64,000 bases of DNA from Paenibacillus faecis. GTDB lineage: Bacteria > Bacillota > Bacilli > Paenibacillales > Paenibacillaceae. Location: assembly GCF_008084145.1 (NCBI RefSeq), contig NZ_VSDO01000001.1, forward strand, positions 572,840 to 636,839, given 5' to 3'. This document shows positions 18,468 to 27,360 of this stretch, in pieces. Under the pieces are notes generated by a model. The model was not told where the DNA came from, ran no database searches, and saw nothing but the letters and a program-made list of their open reading frames with translations. The position numbers and the translations under genes were made by a program. Within the stretch, counting starts at the first letter, position 1. The number at the start of each line of letters is the position of its first letter.

Positions 18468-20048
18468 TCATTTCACACTTCGGTATTCATTCATCGACCT
18501 GCCGGTCGTTTTCTTGAATAGGACGCTGAAATAGTGCGGATCGGGGATGCCGACTTGTTCGCCAATCTCATACCCTTTTAGATCCGTCGTTTTCAATAAA
18601 TTTTCGGCCCGTTTCATTCGCAGTTGGGTCAAATACTCCACAAAGGTCTGGCCCGTTTCTTTCTTCATCAGCCGTCCCAAATGGCCGGGACTGACGAAGA
18701 ACGCCGCGGCGATACTTGCCAACCCCACCTGAGGGTCGCTCATGTTATTTTCAAGATACGCTTTGACTTGACCGATCAGGTTTCCTTCCTTGGCTTGTTT
18801 TTTCGAGAAAATGGTTCTCGAGGTGCTAAGGACGTATCGCTCCAAAATAGTGGTTAATTCGGGCAAATTGTCCGCGGTGATGATCGAGACCAGCGTTTCT
18901 TTATTCAACGCGTGTTCCTCCTCGATCTGTTGTTCCATCGCCGCGCGCTGGCATACGGCAATCACATCCATCGCCGCCAAACGAAACTGCGCTACACCGG
19001 AAAAAGAAACATCAAATATGCGGGGCAGCATCTCCGCCGCGCGTTCGGACGAACCCACGCTGACATAAAATTGCAGCTGCTGGAGTAGTTCCGGATTTGA
19101 CTGATAAGGCTGCTCCCCACTGTCGACCATATCTTCAAAACAAACGACCTGATTGTTTCCCGCGAACGCCTTGTATCGAATCGCACGACATGCCTCCTGG
19201 TATCCCAGGTGGGCTTCTTGCAGATTTTCGCGCTTGCGCCCCACCCCGATGTTTACCAGGCAGGGGAAGGATTCAAGCAGCCTGGTAATCAGCGATTCGC
19301 CGTCGCTCACGAGATCCGTCTCCTCGTTAAAGGAAACAAGCACAAATTGGTTGCGGGTGTCCGACAAAATGAGAACCCGGTCGTTATCCCGATAAAACGC
19401 CTCTATGTTGTTCTTGCCTTCTATCCCCAATAAAATCAACTGTTCCTCGGTGTGCTTCTCGGATGCCGGAGCGATTTCCACAACCGCGAGTTGATAGACT
19501 TCGCCGCAAAGAAGCATGGGCAGGTTGAAATAATTCGCCTTATCCAGGATCTCTTCCAGGGACAGCGACCCCTGTATCCACTGGAATAAAAATTTCTCCC
19601 TTAGATAAGGGAGATTCCGCTCCAACTCCTCCTTTAGCCGCTTCAATTCGTTGTCACGCGTACGTTCCTCATTCAATTTCCGCTTGAGCTTGTCGGTTAC
19701 ATGCAGCAGGTCCACGGCCCGAATCGGTTTGAGGAGGAAATCGACAACGCCGATTTTGATGCTCTGCTGCGCATATTCAAACTCGTCATGACCCGTAACG
19801 ACCACGATTTTCATCTTCGGGTATTTTTCCAACACCCTCCGGCTAAACTCGATCCCATTGATATTCGGCATGTAGATATCCGTAAAAATAATATCCGGCC
19901 GCCGCTGCTCCACCAGATCGAGCGCTTCCTGCGCATGGGAAGCTTCGCCGATAATCGTCATGCCTTGCTGCTCCCAGTCGATGCGCATTTTAAGCAGATT
20001 CCGGATCAGATATTCGTCGTCCACAATCAAAACTTTTAACTGTCCCAT
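18468..20048 (-). CDS. YesN-like response regulator of the arabinoside operon
   Basis: A 526-residue regulator starting at MGQLKVLIVDD (ATG 20048), which overlaps the kinase stop by 13 bp; a longer reading frame would only reuse kinase sequence. Receiver domain about 1-120 with phospho-acceptor Asp57 (IIFTDIYMP) and Lys in LLKPIR. C-terminal AraC DNA-binding domain with VGIPDPHYFSVLFKKTTG. It is expected to activate the operon starting with the binding protein after phosphorylation by the overlapping kinase gene product. Confidence 0.92.
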   Translation of the reverse strand: MGQLKVLIVDDEYLIRNLLKMRIDWEQQGMTIIGEASHAQEALDLVEQRRPDIIFTDIYMPNINGIEFSRRVLEKYPKMKIVVVTGHDEFEYAQQSIKIGVVDFLLKPIRAVDLLHVTDKLKRKLNEERTRDNELKRLKEELERNLPYLREKFLFQWIQGSLSLEEILDKANYFNLPMLLCGEVYQLAVVEIAPASEKHTEEQLILLGIEGKNNIEAFYRDNDRVLILSDTRNQFVLVSFNEETDLVSDGESLITRLLESFPCLVNIGVGRKRENLQEAHLGYQEACRAIRYKAFAGNNQVVCFEDMVDSGEQPYQSNPELLQQLQFYVSVGSSERAAEMLPRIFDVSFSGVAQFRLAAMDVIAVCQRAAMEQQIEEEHALNKETLVSIITADNLPELTTILERYVLSTSRTIFSKKQAKEGNLIGQVKAYLENNMSDPQVGLASIAAAFFVSPGHLGRLMKKETGQTFVEYLTQLRMKRAENLLKTTDLKGYEIGEQVGIPDPHYFSVLFKKTTGRSMNEYRSVK

Positions 20049-21871
20049 AATGCATCTGCTCCATTCGGTATAATTAACGTAATCGTCGTTCCTTTTCCCG
20101 GTTCGCTGTCCACAGTGATACAATCCTTGTCCCCGTAAAATATGCGCAAGCGCTCCATGGTTCCCCATAATCCAAAGCTCTTGATCTCCCCTTTTCTTTC
20201 CGTTTGCAAAATTTGTTCGATCTCTTCTCGCGACATCCCCACACCATCGTCGGAAATAGTTATGCTCACGGTGCCATCCACACTTCTCGCGCTAATGCGG
20301 ATGATTCCTTTCGTTCCTTTGGGGCGTATACCGTGATACAGCGAATTTTCCGCCAACGGCTGCAAGACCAGTTTGGGAATCGGGGACTGGCAGCAAGCTT
20401 CGTCTACCTCGAATTGCGCCTCGAACACATCGTGGTAACGCACCTTCTGGATCTTTAAGTAATTACGAACCATCTCGATTTCTTCGCCCACCGTGATCAC
20501 GTCTTTTCCTTTGCTGACGCTCATGCGGTAATAACTCCCCAACGCCTCGATCAGGTAGCATACCTGGTCGTTTAGCCCGGACAACGCCAACGAGTTGATA
20601 GAGTCCAGCGTGTTATACAGAAAATGAGGTTTGATCTGCGATTGCAGCGTATTCAATTCGGCCTTGCGGATCGTCTTCTGCTCTTCAATCATGCGCTTCA
20701 GAAGTTGGTCAATCTGTTCAATCATATGGTTGTATCCGTTATACAACTGTTCGAATTCATAGCTGTTCTGCTCTGTGTTCACTTTCATAAAATTTCCGCT
20801 AGGGGCTTTGTTCATCGACCGCAGCAGCTTTTGAATCGGTTTGATAATGCTGCGTGAGATCACGAAGGAACTCACAAAAAAGATAGCTCCATTGACAATA
20901 AGCAAAACCAGCGCCAGAAGCACCAGCGATTTATTTCTCTCCTGAAAGGTACTGTGCGGCGAGATACTCACGAATTTCCAGTTAGACTCCCCGCCCGCAA
21001 GATATGTAACCGTATATTTCTGTGAACCGATGTTCGCGGACAGGAATCCGGAATCACTTTGCTGAAACAATTGTTCCAATTTGGCTTTATTGGCGGTCAA
21101 AATCTCTTGATACACCGCTCCTTTCGGTTCATCGGCGGAGTCGGCTACGATGGTCCGGTTGTTTTCATCCAAAATCGTAATGTCCAAGGAATTTTGATCC
21201 AGCAGACTGGAATACGCCTGCACAAACGCTTCATCCTTGATGTTCATGACCAGAACCCCAAGGGGAGAGGTATTATCGATATCCCGAATCAATCGGATAA
21301 AAGATACGATATTGCCGTCGCCCTTGTTCCCGGACGTTTCCTCCGAAAAGGACTGGCCTTGGTTTAGTGCCAGGATATACCGTCCTCTATTGCGCACAAC
21401 CTGTTCATACCAAGGAGCATCCTCAATTTTCGCTTCCATGAAAGTCGGAAGTTCTTGGGTACCGACGGAAAAACGGTGGCCCGAGTTGTCATAGATATAT
21501 ACCGAATCAATGATTGGAACCGCTTGCATTAAATTGTACAAGTACGCGCTGACTTTGGACTGGGTTTGCAAGTTGGAATACACGTCCCCTTGCCTAAGTA
21601 ACTTTTGCAGATTAGGATCGGAAAATATCATTTTAGAATAGTTGTTTACGTTGCCAATCATTAAATCGACGTTCGTCCGGATGGAGGTAATCGTTTGCAA
21701 GGACGCCTCATTGAGTTTCTTTTGTGCCGAATTCGTAGATATATGGTTTAATACCAGGTAGCTAAACCCGACCGTAAACAAAATGACCAGAAAATAGGCG
21801 AACGGTATTTTAAAAGCTAGTTTTTTCGGCCTGCCGTAAATGAAATGGTTCCTCTTGATCCTCTCGATCAC
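20036..21871 (-). CDS. YesM-like sensor histidine kinase of the arabinoside operon
   Basis: Membrane kinase of 611 residues. Helix one at about 22-42, extracellular dCache-type region about 43-312, helix two about 316-338, HAMP linker, phosphoacceptor His416 in LQSQIKPHFLYNTLDS, then ATP-binding motifs LQPLAENSLYHGI, DDGVGM and FGLWGTMERL. Cytoplasmic kinase output goes to the regulator at 18468. The basic N-terminal tail (MIERIKRNHF, RPKK) is cytoplasmic. A sigma-A-like promoter lies 40 bp upstream. Confidence 0.93.
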   Translation of the reverse strand: MIERIKRNHFIYGRPKKLAFKIPFAYFLVILFTVGFSYLVLNHISTNSAQKKLNEASLQTITSIRTNVDLMIGNVNNYSKMIFSDPNLQKLLRQGDVYSNLQTQSKVSAYLYNLMQAVPIIDSVYIYDNSGHRFSVGTQELPTFMEAKIEDAPWYEQVVRNRGRYILALNQGQSFSEETSGNKGDGNIVSFIRLIRDIDNTSPLGVLVMNIKDEAFVQAYSSLLDQNSLDITILDENNRTIVADSADEPKGAVYQEILTANKAKLEQLFQQSDSGFLSANIGSQKYTVTYLAGGESNWKFVSISPHSTFQERNKSLVLLALVLLIVNGAIFFVSSFVISRSIIKPIQKLLRSMNKAPSGNFMKVNTEQNSYEFEQLYNGYNHMIEQIDQLLKRMIEEQKTIRKAELNTLQSQIKPHFLYNTLDSINSLALSGLNDQVCYLIEALGSYYRMSVSKGKDVITVGEEIEMVRNYLKIQKVRYHDVFEAQFEVDEACCQSPIPKLVLQPLAENSLYHGIRPKGTKGIIRISARSVDGTVSITISDDGVGMSREEIEQILQTERKGEIKSFGLWGTMERLRIFYGDKDCITVDSEPGKGTTITLIIPNGADALWDS

Positions 21872-21909
21872 GTTTTGCCTCCCCCTTTATGACGTAACAA
21901 TTAAATTCC

Positions 21910-21964
21910 ATTATAGCTACAGCCCTTTGTTTCAGACAATGAAAAATCGTTTTCCGGAAACGAT
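21910..21964 (-). promoter_or_regulatory. Promoter and palindrome upstream of the kinase
   Basis: On the minus strand TTGTCT (21939-21934) and TATAAT (21915-21910) are spaced by 18 bp. Just upstream lies a perfect palindrome ATCGTTT-TCCGG-AAACGAT at 21946-21964. The site is shared with the divergent esterase gene and is a candidate operator. Confidence 0.5.
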
Positions 21965-22059
21965 GCGATGGACTGATCTTCCGGTTGGGCTCTTGCGGAT
22001 TTTCGTATGGCGGTGTAATCGTTGTTGATTTATCATGGAAAAAGAAGGGAGGTTTCAAT

Positions 22060-22815
22060 TTGAACGAGTACGTGAAAAACGTTGTGACGATGGAACATCA
22101 TGGCCGGGAGATCTACGGGGTTTCCTATATGCCGAAGCAAGGGAGAAAGTGCCCTGTCGTTATTTTCAGCCATGGGTATAATGGAACGTACGCGGATTTT
22201 ATTATGCTCAGCGAGTATCTGGCGTCAAATGGAATCGGAGCCTATTGCTTTGATTTTTGCGGCGGATCCGTGAATTCAAAGAGTGGCCTAAAGACGTCAG
22301 AGATGACGTTATTTACGGAAAAAGAAGATGTATGCGCTGTCATCGACCATGTTCAAAAGTGGGACAACGTGGATACCGACAACATATTCTTGTTTGGCGC
22401 AAGCCAGGGCGGTTTGGTATCGGCACTGGCGGCGGAAGAACGTAAGGATGATATAAAGGGAATGCTGTTACTGTTCCCTGCCTTCTGTATCGCCGATGAC
22501 TGGAGTAAGAGATTTCCGACACTTGAGAGTATCCCGGATACGCATGAACATTGGGGGATGACCCTCGGGCGAACTTTTTTTGAGAGCATCCATGGTTACG
22601 ATGTTTTCGAGCATATGGGAACATTTGACCGAAACATTCTCATCTTTCATGGGGATCAGGATTCGGTGGTTTCTCATGAATACAGCAAGAAAACGCTGGA
22701 ACACTATCCGCATATCCACTTGGAGGTCTTCCAGGGAGAGGGGCATGGTTTTTCGGAGGCCGGAAATAAGCGCGTAGCGGAGATGACATTGGAATTTGTG
22801 AAGGGGAATATGTAA
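22060..22815 (+). CDS. Alpha/beta hydrolase, feruloyl-esterase-like
   Basis: A 251-residue serine hydrolase without signal peptide. I choose the TTG at 22060 because GGGAGG sits just before it. Visible parts are the oxyanion segment FSHGYNG, the nucleophile Ser115 in GASQGG, an Asp in FHGDQDSVV and the His in GEGHGFSE. The layout matches the cinnamoyl/feruloyl esterase-like group of Firmicutes. Divergent from the arabinofuranosidase operon, it may remove ferulate or other acyl groups from imported arabinoxylan fragments. Substrate is inferred. Confidence 0.8.
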   Translation: MNEYVKNVVTMEHHGREIYGVSYMPKQGRKCPVVIFSHGYNGTYADFIMLSEYLASNGIGAYCFDFCGGSVNSKSGLKTSEMTLFTEKEDVCAVIDHVQKWDNVDTDNIFLFGASQGGLVSALAAEERKDDIKGMLLLFPAFCIADDWSKRFPTLESIPDTHEHWGMTLGRTFFESIHGYDVFEHMGTFDRNILIFHGDQDSVVSHEYSKKTLEHYPHIHLEVFQGEGHGFSEAGNKRVAEMTLEFVKGNM

Positions 22816-22869
22816 GGTAAAAAGGGTTCTCAGCACACTCTTAACCTGCAACTATGGGTTTGGTTTGAA

Positions 22870-23075
22870 TTAAAGGGAATTCTTCCCGTTAATTGGGTAC
22901 GTATGCGGCTGCAGAGGTTAATTAGCTGGAAAATCTCCCGTTAATTCGCCTGAAATGGTGTATTTCGGCAATAAGGTCGCGAAATAGATGGAACTTTTCC
23001 AGCTAAAGTTCATCGAGAAGCCAAGAACGGTAAATTAACAGGATATTTTCCCGTTAATGTTGTAGATTTCGACGC
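22870..23075. repeat. Cluster of imperfect palindromic repeats
   Basis: Three copies of CCCGTTAAT occur (near 22888, 22937 and 23054), each next to a GGAA or TTTT tract. TTAGCTGGAAAA at 22922-22933 is the reverse complement of TTTTCCAGCTAA at 22995-23006, which allows a long hairpin. No reading frame is present. It looks like an intergenic repeat family of unknown role. Confidence 0.55.
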
Positions 23076-23143
23076 CCAACGCCATTCTTTAGTCAACCTA
23101 TCTAAAGTAGAATTTATATCATACTCAATAAAGGGAGAAATCC

Positions 23144-23236
23144 ATGGTTCAAAAAACTAGTGTTGTGATGAAATGGACTCTTGTTTTTGTTTTTGTGTTA
23201 TTGTTTTCCGCCTGTAATGCGGAAAAAGAAAAGTGA
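23144..23236 (+). CDS. Tiny lipoprotein, 30 residues, or lipoprotein stump
   Basis: An ATG with AAGGGAG upstream opens a 30-residue frame: a lysine-flanked hydrophobic stretch followed by LLFSAC and NAEKEK, then TGA. This is a complete lipoprotein signal with almost no mature part. It may be a real micro-lipoprotein or the surviving head of a decayed lipoprotein gene; neighbours are relics, so the latter is as likely. Confidence 0.4.
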   Translation: MVQKTSVVMKWTLVFVFVLLFSACNAEKEK

Positions 23237-23372
23237 TTTTTGTCCATAAGATTTTGATTCCCCCCTATATGCTAATTAATCTGAAACAATCAAATATAGT
23301 ATTGTTTGGCATCAAAAAGACAGAGACTCCTGCATCGACTTAACGTTCCAGAAGTCTTTCGACTTACCACTC

Positions 23373-23630
23373 TTATGAAAAGCTACTTCCATTACGCCAG
23401 ATCAACCAATCTCTATGTTTGCTGACAGCCTCATCATACGACATGTCTATTTCGATTTCCAAATCCAATTTCATTTCCTCTGGTAGCGCTCTTGCTTCAG
23501 TTTGCTTCAGTAATTCATTTATATATCGGAGCGTTGGTTCTGTGTGTCAACATCCTGTCGTAAACAGCAAAATTTATATTTTTTCCCGCTGCCGCATTTA
23601 CATTTTTTTATTTCTTTCAGGTTTATTCAT
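23373..23630 (-). pseudogene. SEC-C zinc-motif protein, frameshifted relic
   Basis: Starting at MNKPERNKK (ATG 23630), a one-base shift in a run of seven A's leads to KCKCGSGKKYKFCC, a clear SEC-C metal-binding motif. After DVDT a second shift is needed to reach TEPTLRYINELLKQ and, later, MSYDEAVSKHRDWLIWRN followed by TAA. Two frameshifts make a functional product unlikely. SEC-C proteins bind zinc and often ribosome or SecB partners; no function is assigned here. Confidence 0.65.
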
Positions 23631-23703
23631 AACGTCAATCCTATTCATAATAATATATGTTGAATTATATTTTTCTTAGTATTTGAAAAACTTATGTTTC
23701 CAC

Positions 23704-23745
23704 ACCTTTGCTGAACGACTGGTTCTCAGGGCGGTTAAAGAATTT
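23704..23745 (+). pseudogene. Relic of an LplC-type permease 3' end
   Basis: The stretch reads TFAERLVLRAVKEF in one frame and matches, at DNA level too, the end of the intact permease (YFVKGIVLGAVKE, 12950-12993), including GGGCGGTTAAAGAAT and a following GCTGCA/TCTGCA-CTATG block. Only the last 14 codons remain. Confidence 0.45.
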
Positions 23746-23795
23746 GATCTGCACACTATGTTTTTTCGGCTTGCCGTGATAAAACATTTAAACAC

Positions 23796-23834
23796 AAAGA
23801 ACCGCTCCCTGTAAAAAAACAGGGGCGGTTCTTT
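23796..23834. terminator. Terminator beyond the AI-2E family gene
   Basis: AAAGAACCGC(T)CCCTGT pairs with ACAGGGG(C)GGTTCTTT around seven A's. It lies 66 bp after the minus-strand gene at 23900 and resembles two other hairpins at 33522 and 57072. Confidence 0.75.
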
Positions 23835-23899
23835 TGAACATCATCCGGTCTAATCAATATTGCCTTTTCCATAGATTAGGTGGCCGTTGCCCTCCTGAG

Positions 23900-24991
23900 C
23901 TATAAAGCTTCCCAATGGGCTCTAAAGAACAACTTGTACAGCCGCTTCCAAGCGATTTTCAACAACATGTACACCGGAATCACGACCAACATGCCAATGA
24001 TGCCAAACCAGTTACCGCTTCCCAATACGAGCAGAATCGTGGTAACCGGATGGATGTCCAATTTTTTTCCGAAAACATAAGGAGATATGACATTATCCTG
24101 AATCTGCTGCGACAGTAAAATAATGACCAATGCCCAAATGCCCATCGACGGGGACTGAATCAAACCGATGATGACGATGGGAATGGCGGATATAATTGCC
24201 CCGAACAAGGGGATAAAATTCAAAATGACCGCAATCGTCGTCAACAGTAGAGCATAAGGCAGCCCGATCGCCAAGAAGCCGATAAACATCAGAACGCCAA
24301 GAGCCGCATTCACGATGACCCGGCCGATAATATAGTCATTCAGCGCCTTGTCCATGTCCCTGGTCGCGCGAAACACCTCTTTCCGATAACGCATTGGAGA
24401 GAGCTTGACCAGACTACGTTTGAAACGATATCCTTCTTTCAACATATAATAGAGCAGGATCGGGAAAGTAAACAACACAATGGCGAATTGGGACAGGAAA
24501 GAGACGAAACCGGTAATATAATTCGTTAAAAAGGAAATCCCCTTGCTCAGGTACTCCGAAAAATTAGCGGCCAAACCGGAATCGGAAGGAATGATGGACG
24601 AAAGGAAAGGCGTTTCTCCCCACTCTCTCAGTTGAGCATCCAGCAGATTCACGAATTGGGGAATGTTCTCCACCAAATTGAACAGTTGGGCTTGCAATAG
24701 CGGCCATAGCCCGGCAATAAATCCGATGGCCAAAATGACCATGATGACATAAAGGATCAGTATCGCCAAAGACCGCTTGACCTTATGCCGCTCCATGTAA
24801 AGGACGACCGGACGAAGCAAATAGTAAAAAAAACCGGCCAGCAGGATCGGAATCAAAATGGCTCCAATCACAGCCTGCATCGGGAGAAAAAAGGGCCTTA
24901 CCAAAGAAAATACGTAGACGATAGCCAGCAAAATCAAAATGAATTTCGCGATGCGCGTCCATCTTTCCAAAAGCTTCATTCTCATCAGCAC
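23900..24991 (-). CDS. AI-2E family membrane transporter
   Basis: Integral membrane protein of 363 residues with seven or eight predicted helices. The middle LREWGETPFLSSII region and C-terminal block LNFIPLFGAIISAIPIVIIG and ISPYVFGKKLDIHPV are hallmarks of the AI-2E/UPF0118 family. Members export autoinducer-2 in some bacteria and act as Na+/H+ antiporters in others, so the substrate cannot be set here. The start is uncertain among GTG 24991, ATG 24985 and ATG 24979. It follows a NarL-type two-component pair on the same strand with a 190-bp gap that holds no gene. Confidence 0.88.
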   Translation of the reverse strand: MLMRMKLLERWTRIAKFILILLAIVYVFSLVRPFFLPMQAVIGAILIPILLAGFFYYLLRPVVLYMERHKVKRSLAILILYVIMVILAIGFIAGLWPLLQAQLFNLVENIPQFVNLLDAQLREWGETPFLSSIIPSDSGLAANFSEYLSKGISFLTNYITGFVSFLSQFAIVLFTFPILLYYMLKEGYRFKRSLVKLSPMRYRKEVFRATRDMDKALNDYIIGRVIVNAALGVLMFIGFLAIGLPYALLLTTIAVILNFIPLFGAIISAIPIVIIGLIQSPSMGIWALVIILLSQQIQDNVISPYVFGKKLDIHPVTTILLVLGSGNWFGIIGMLVVIPVYMLLKIAWKRLYKLFFRAHWEAL

Positions 24992-25182
24992 CTAACTTTC
25001 GAATGATCGGAATACAATAGCTATACCTACATTATATAATCGAATGGACCCAAAATTAAAATCGTACATAAGGCTATACCCTGATGTACGAACAGATTTG
25101 AAACCTTAACAGGTTTATATTGTCTGGCCAGCATCACCTAAGACTAGGAACCAGGATTAAACATCTGAAAATTCTCTAGTGG

Positions 25183-25836
25183 TTACATAAGTATAATCCC
25201 ACGTTCCATGGCTATCGCGACGGCTTGAGATCGCGAATCCACGCCAAGCTTATTATAGATATTAGTCAGGTGAGCCTTTACCGTGCGTTCAGAAATCCCC
25301 ATATCAGAGGCGATTTCTTTACTTTTATATCCTCTGGCTACGAATTGAAGAATCAAAATTTCTCGCTCCGTCAGCGAAGGTTCATCTATCTCTCTGTGGC
25401 CAACAGCCTCTTCTCGATTTTTCGCTTCAAACACCTTCGCCAAAATATCGGCCTGAAGAAGCGCCTCGCCACGCACCGCCGATTCAATGGTACGAAACAA
25501 GTTTTCGCGATTGGTGTCCTTAAGCAAATAGCCTTTAGCACCTAAAGCCAGTCCGCTAACCATAAGCTCATCTTCATTGTAGGTCGTTAAAATAATGACC
25601 GGAACCTGTTTTGGATGATCTTTCAAGACTTTCATGGCTTCCAGTCCACTCATTACCGGCATATTCAAATCCATCAGGATGACATCAGGATCAAGCTCTT
25701 CTAGTAGTTGCAATGCAATCCGGCCGTTTTCCGCCTCACCGATGATGGCAAATCGTTCGTCTGTTTCGAGAATCAGCTTCAAGCCTTCACGAACGATGGA
25801 ATGATCATCTACAATCAGTACTTTATACGGATTCAT
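25183..25836 (-). CDS. NarL/LuxR-type response regulator
   Basis: A 217-residue regulator. Receiver domain 1-120 with Asp9/Asp10, phospho-acceptor Asp56 (VILMDLNMP) and Lys in YLLKDT. A LuxR-type helix-turn-helix near 150-210 reads LTEREILILQFVARG and SERTVKAHLTNIYNKLGV. Encoded two bases after the kinase stop, so the two are translationally coupled. Targets are unknown; the downstream AI-2E family gene is one candidate. Confidence 0.93.
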   Translation of the reverse strand: MNPYKVLIVDDHSIVREGLKLILETDERFAIIGEAENGRIALQLLEELDPDVILMDLNMPVMSGLEAMKVLKDHPKQVPVIILTTYNEDELMVSGLALGAKGYLLKDTNRENLFRTIESAVRGEALLQADILAKVFEAKNREEAVGHREIDEPSLTEREILILQFVARGYKSKEIASDMGISERTVKAHLTNIYNKLGVDSRSQAVAIAMERGIILM

Positions 25837-25838
25837 GT

Positions 25839-27050
25839 CTAGGCTCCTTTATGAACGGGAAATTCCAAAAAAACTTGCGTCCCTTTCGGCAAACTCGATA
25901 TTTTGATTTCCCCCTCAATCAACCTTGCGCGTTCTTGTATACCCAGTATGCCATAGTGACCCGGTTGTTTGCCAATGAGTTCTGTATTAAAGCCTTTTCC
26001 ATTGTCCCTGATCTCGATATGAACCCTGCCGTTTCGTTCGAGGATGGAGATCCACACTTTGTCAGCTTGGGCATGTTTCGCCACATTCGTCAAACACTCG
26101 CTAATGATGTGCATGCTCTGCTCCATCAGGGTTCGGGATAAACGACTGGATACCTGCACATCTTCATCAACCTCAATGCCGGTAGCCTCAATAAAGCGCC
26201 GAATTTCGTAGGTTAGCGCTTCATAAAAGCTCATTCCTTCAACTGATTTGATGCGCAAATTATCAATAGCGCGCCTTGCGTCGGCTAATGTTCTTCGAGC
26301 CTGGCTCATGGACCCTTGAATGATCTCCTGGGACCTCGGGGTGTTCCCTTGAGATATGAAGGCATCTGCAGCCTCGAGTTGCATGATCAAACCGGCCAAA
26401 CCTTGGGCCAACGTATCATGAAGATCGCGAGCCATACGCTGTCGTTCATTCATGAGCGTCAACTCCTCAACCTTTCGATGTGCGTTTTCCAAATCTTTTA
26501 GATATAGTTGTGTTCGTACCCTGGCGTTGACCTGCTGAAAAAACAGCAAAGCATATGCCCCGACAAGAATTACCATCAATATAAACAAAGCTATCAATAG
26601 AACAAGATCATGGCGGTCGCCTAAATATAAGAGAGCATAGAAGAACAAGAAAACGCAATACAGCACCACAAGAAGTATATTCTCTTTTTTATAGTAGAAC
26701 CCGATGCTTTGACCGACCAGCATAGGGAGAAAACCAATTAGGACTGCTGGAGAGCTGTCCGGCACCAACAAAGCACTTATAAATATGAGCCCTCCCTGAA
26801 CGATAAAATACAACCAAGCTTTTGTGCTCATGATGCGGTGTGAATGCCAATGAAGGAGGGCGTGTACAATAAAGGTGAATGTAAAAATCAAGCTATTCAG
26901 CAGAAGCAGATCTATAAAGTTCTGCATTATGATAGTGGCCACATAAACCAATGAAATCCACAGTAGAATCGGAAGTCGAGAGATTAGTATATTGTCTGTT
27001 GTTTCGAATTTAGCCATACCCTTGTTTTCGTCTGTTTCTAACGTCTTCAC
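25839..27050 (-). CDS. NarL-family sensor histidine kinase
   Basis: A 403-residue kinase from the GTG at 27050, which has GGGAGG seven bases upstream; a longer start at 27089 lacks one. The N-terminal half has about six short hydrophobic segments, so the sensor is within the membrane (as in LiaS/DesK-type kinases). A coiled-coil leads to the HisKA_3 motif RQRMARDLHDTLAQGLAGL with the phosphoacceptor His. The ATPase domain ends with EIRDNGKGFN and HYGILGIQERARL. Partner of the regulator at 25183. Such kinases often respond to membrane or envelope stress. Confidence 0.9.
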   Translation of the reverse strand: MKTLETDENKGMAKFETTDNILISRLPILLWISLVYVATIIMQNFIDLLLLNSLIFTFTFIVHALLHWHSHRIMSTKAWLYFIVQGGLIFISALLVPDSSPAVLIGFLPMLVGQSIGFYYKKENILLVVLYCVFLFFYALLYLGDRHDLVLLIALFILMVILVGAYALLFFQQVNARVRTQLYLKDLENAHRKVEELTLMNERQRMARDLHDTLAQGLAGLIMQLEAADAFISQGNTPRSQEIIQGSMSQARRTLADARRAIDNLRIKSVEGMSFYEALTYEIRRFIEATGIEVDEDVQVSSRLSRTLMEQSMHIISECLTNVAKHAQADKVWISILERNGRVHIEIRDNGKGFNTELIGKQPGHYGILGIQERARLIEGEIKISSLPKGTQVFLEFPVHKGA

Positions 27051-27159
27051 CCGATTGCCTCCCACGGCCTTATTATAAGCGGTTTTCACACTTGTTATAA
27101 TCTTACCGCACTACTCGCACGAAAGGCAGCCCCAGGCTATTTGTTCCGGAATCAGCGTA

Positions 27160-27279
27160 TCAGGACGCTCCATATCTAATAGAAACCGCAATTTCATCGA
27201 CCGTAGTAGACTCATAACCTTTCTCTCCAAAAAGTCGCAGCGCGTTCTCTAGAATAATCCCTGGTTTATCCTTGATCAC
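27160..27279 (-). pseudogene. TetR-type regulator stump
   Basis: From a GTG at 27279 with AAGGAG upstream, 39 codons read VIKDKPGIILENALRLFG then EKGYESTTVDEIAVS, the first helices of a TetR DNA-binding domain, before a TGA. Typical TetR proteins are about 190 residues. It sits just downstream of the RND efflux operon on the same strand and may have been its repressor. Confidence 0.65.
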
Positions 27280-27324
27280 GTCAATCTCCTTCCTTTGTGT
27301 CTTCGACAGAAACATTGTCGTGAC

Positions 27325-27359
27325 TTACAAAGCCCCGCCCGCTAACGGGTGGGGCTTTG
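27325..27359 (-). terminator. Terminator of the RND efflux operon
   Basis: CAAAGCCCC(G)CCCG and CGGG(T)GGGGCTTTG pair around CTAA, directly after the pump stop codon. Stability is high; the trailing T-run is short on the minus strand. Confidence 0.65.
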
Positions 27360-27360
27360 A

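Noticed and set aside
22870..23075. Possible CRISPR array
   Set aside because: Repeats are too few, unevenly spaced and partly inverted; no cas genes in the window.
23755..23780. TTTTTTCGGC-TTGCCGT resembling sequence at the kinase start (near 21826)
   Set aside because: About 18 matching bases but no further similarity on either side; too short to claim duplication.
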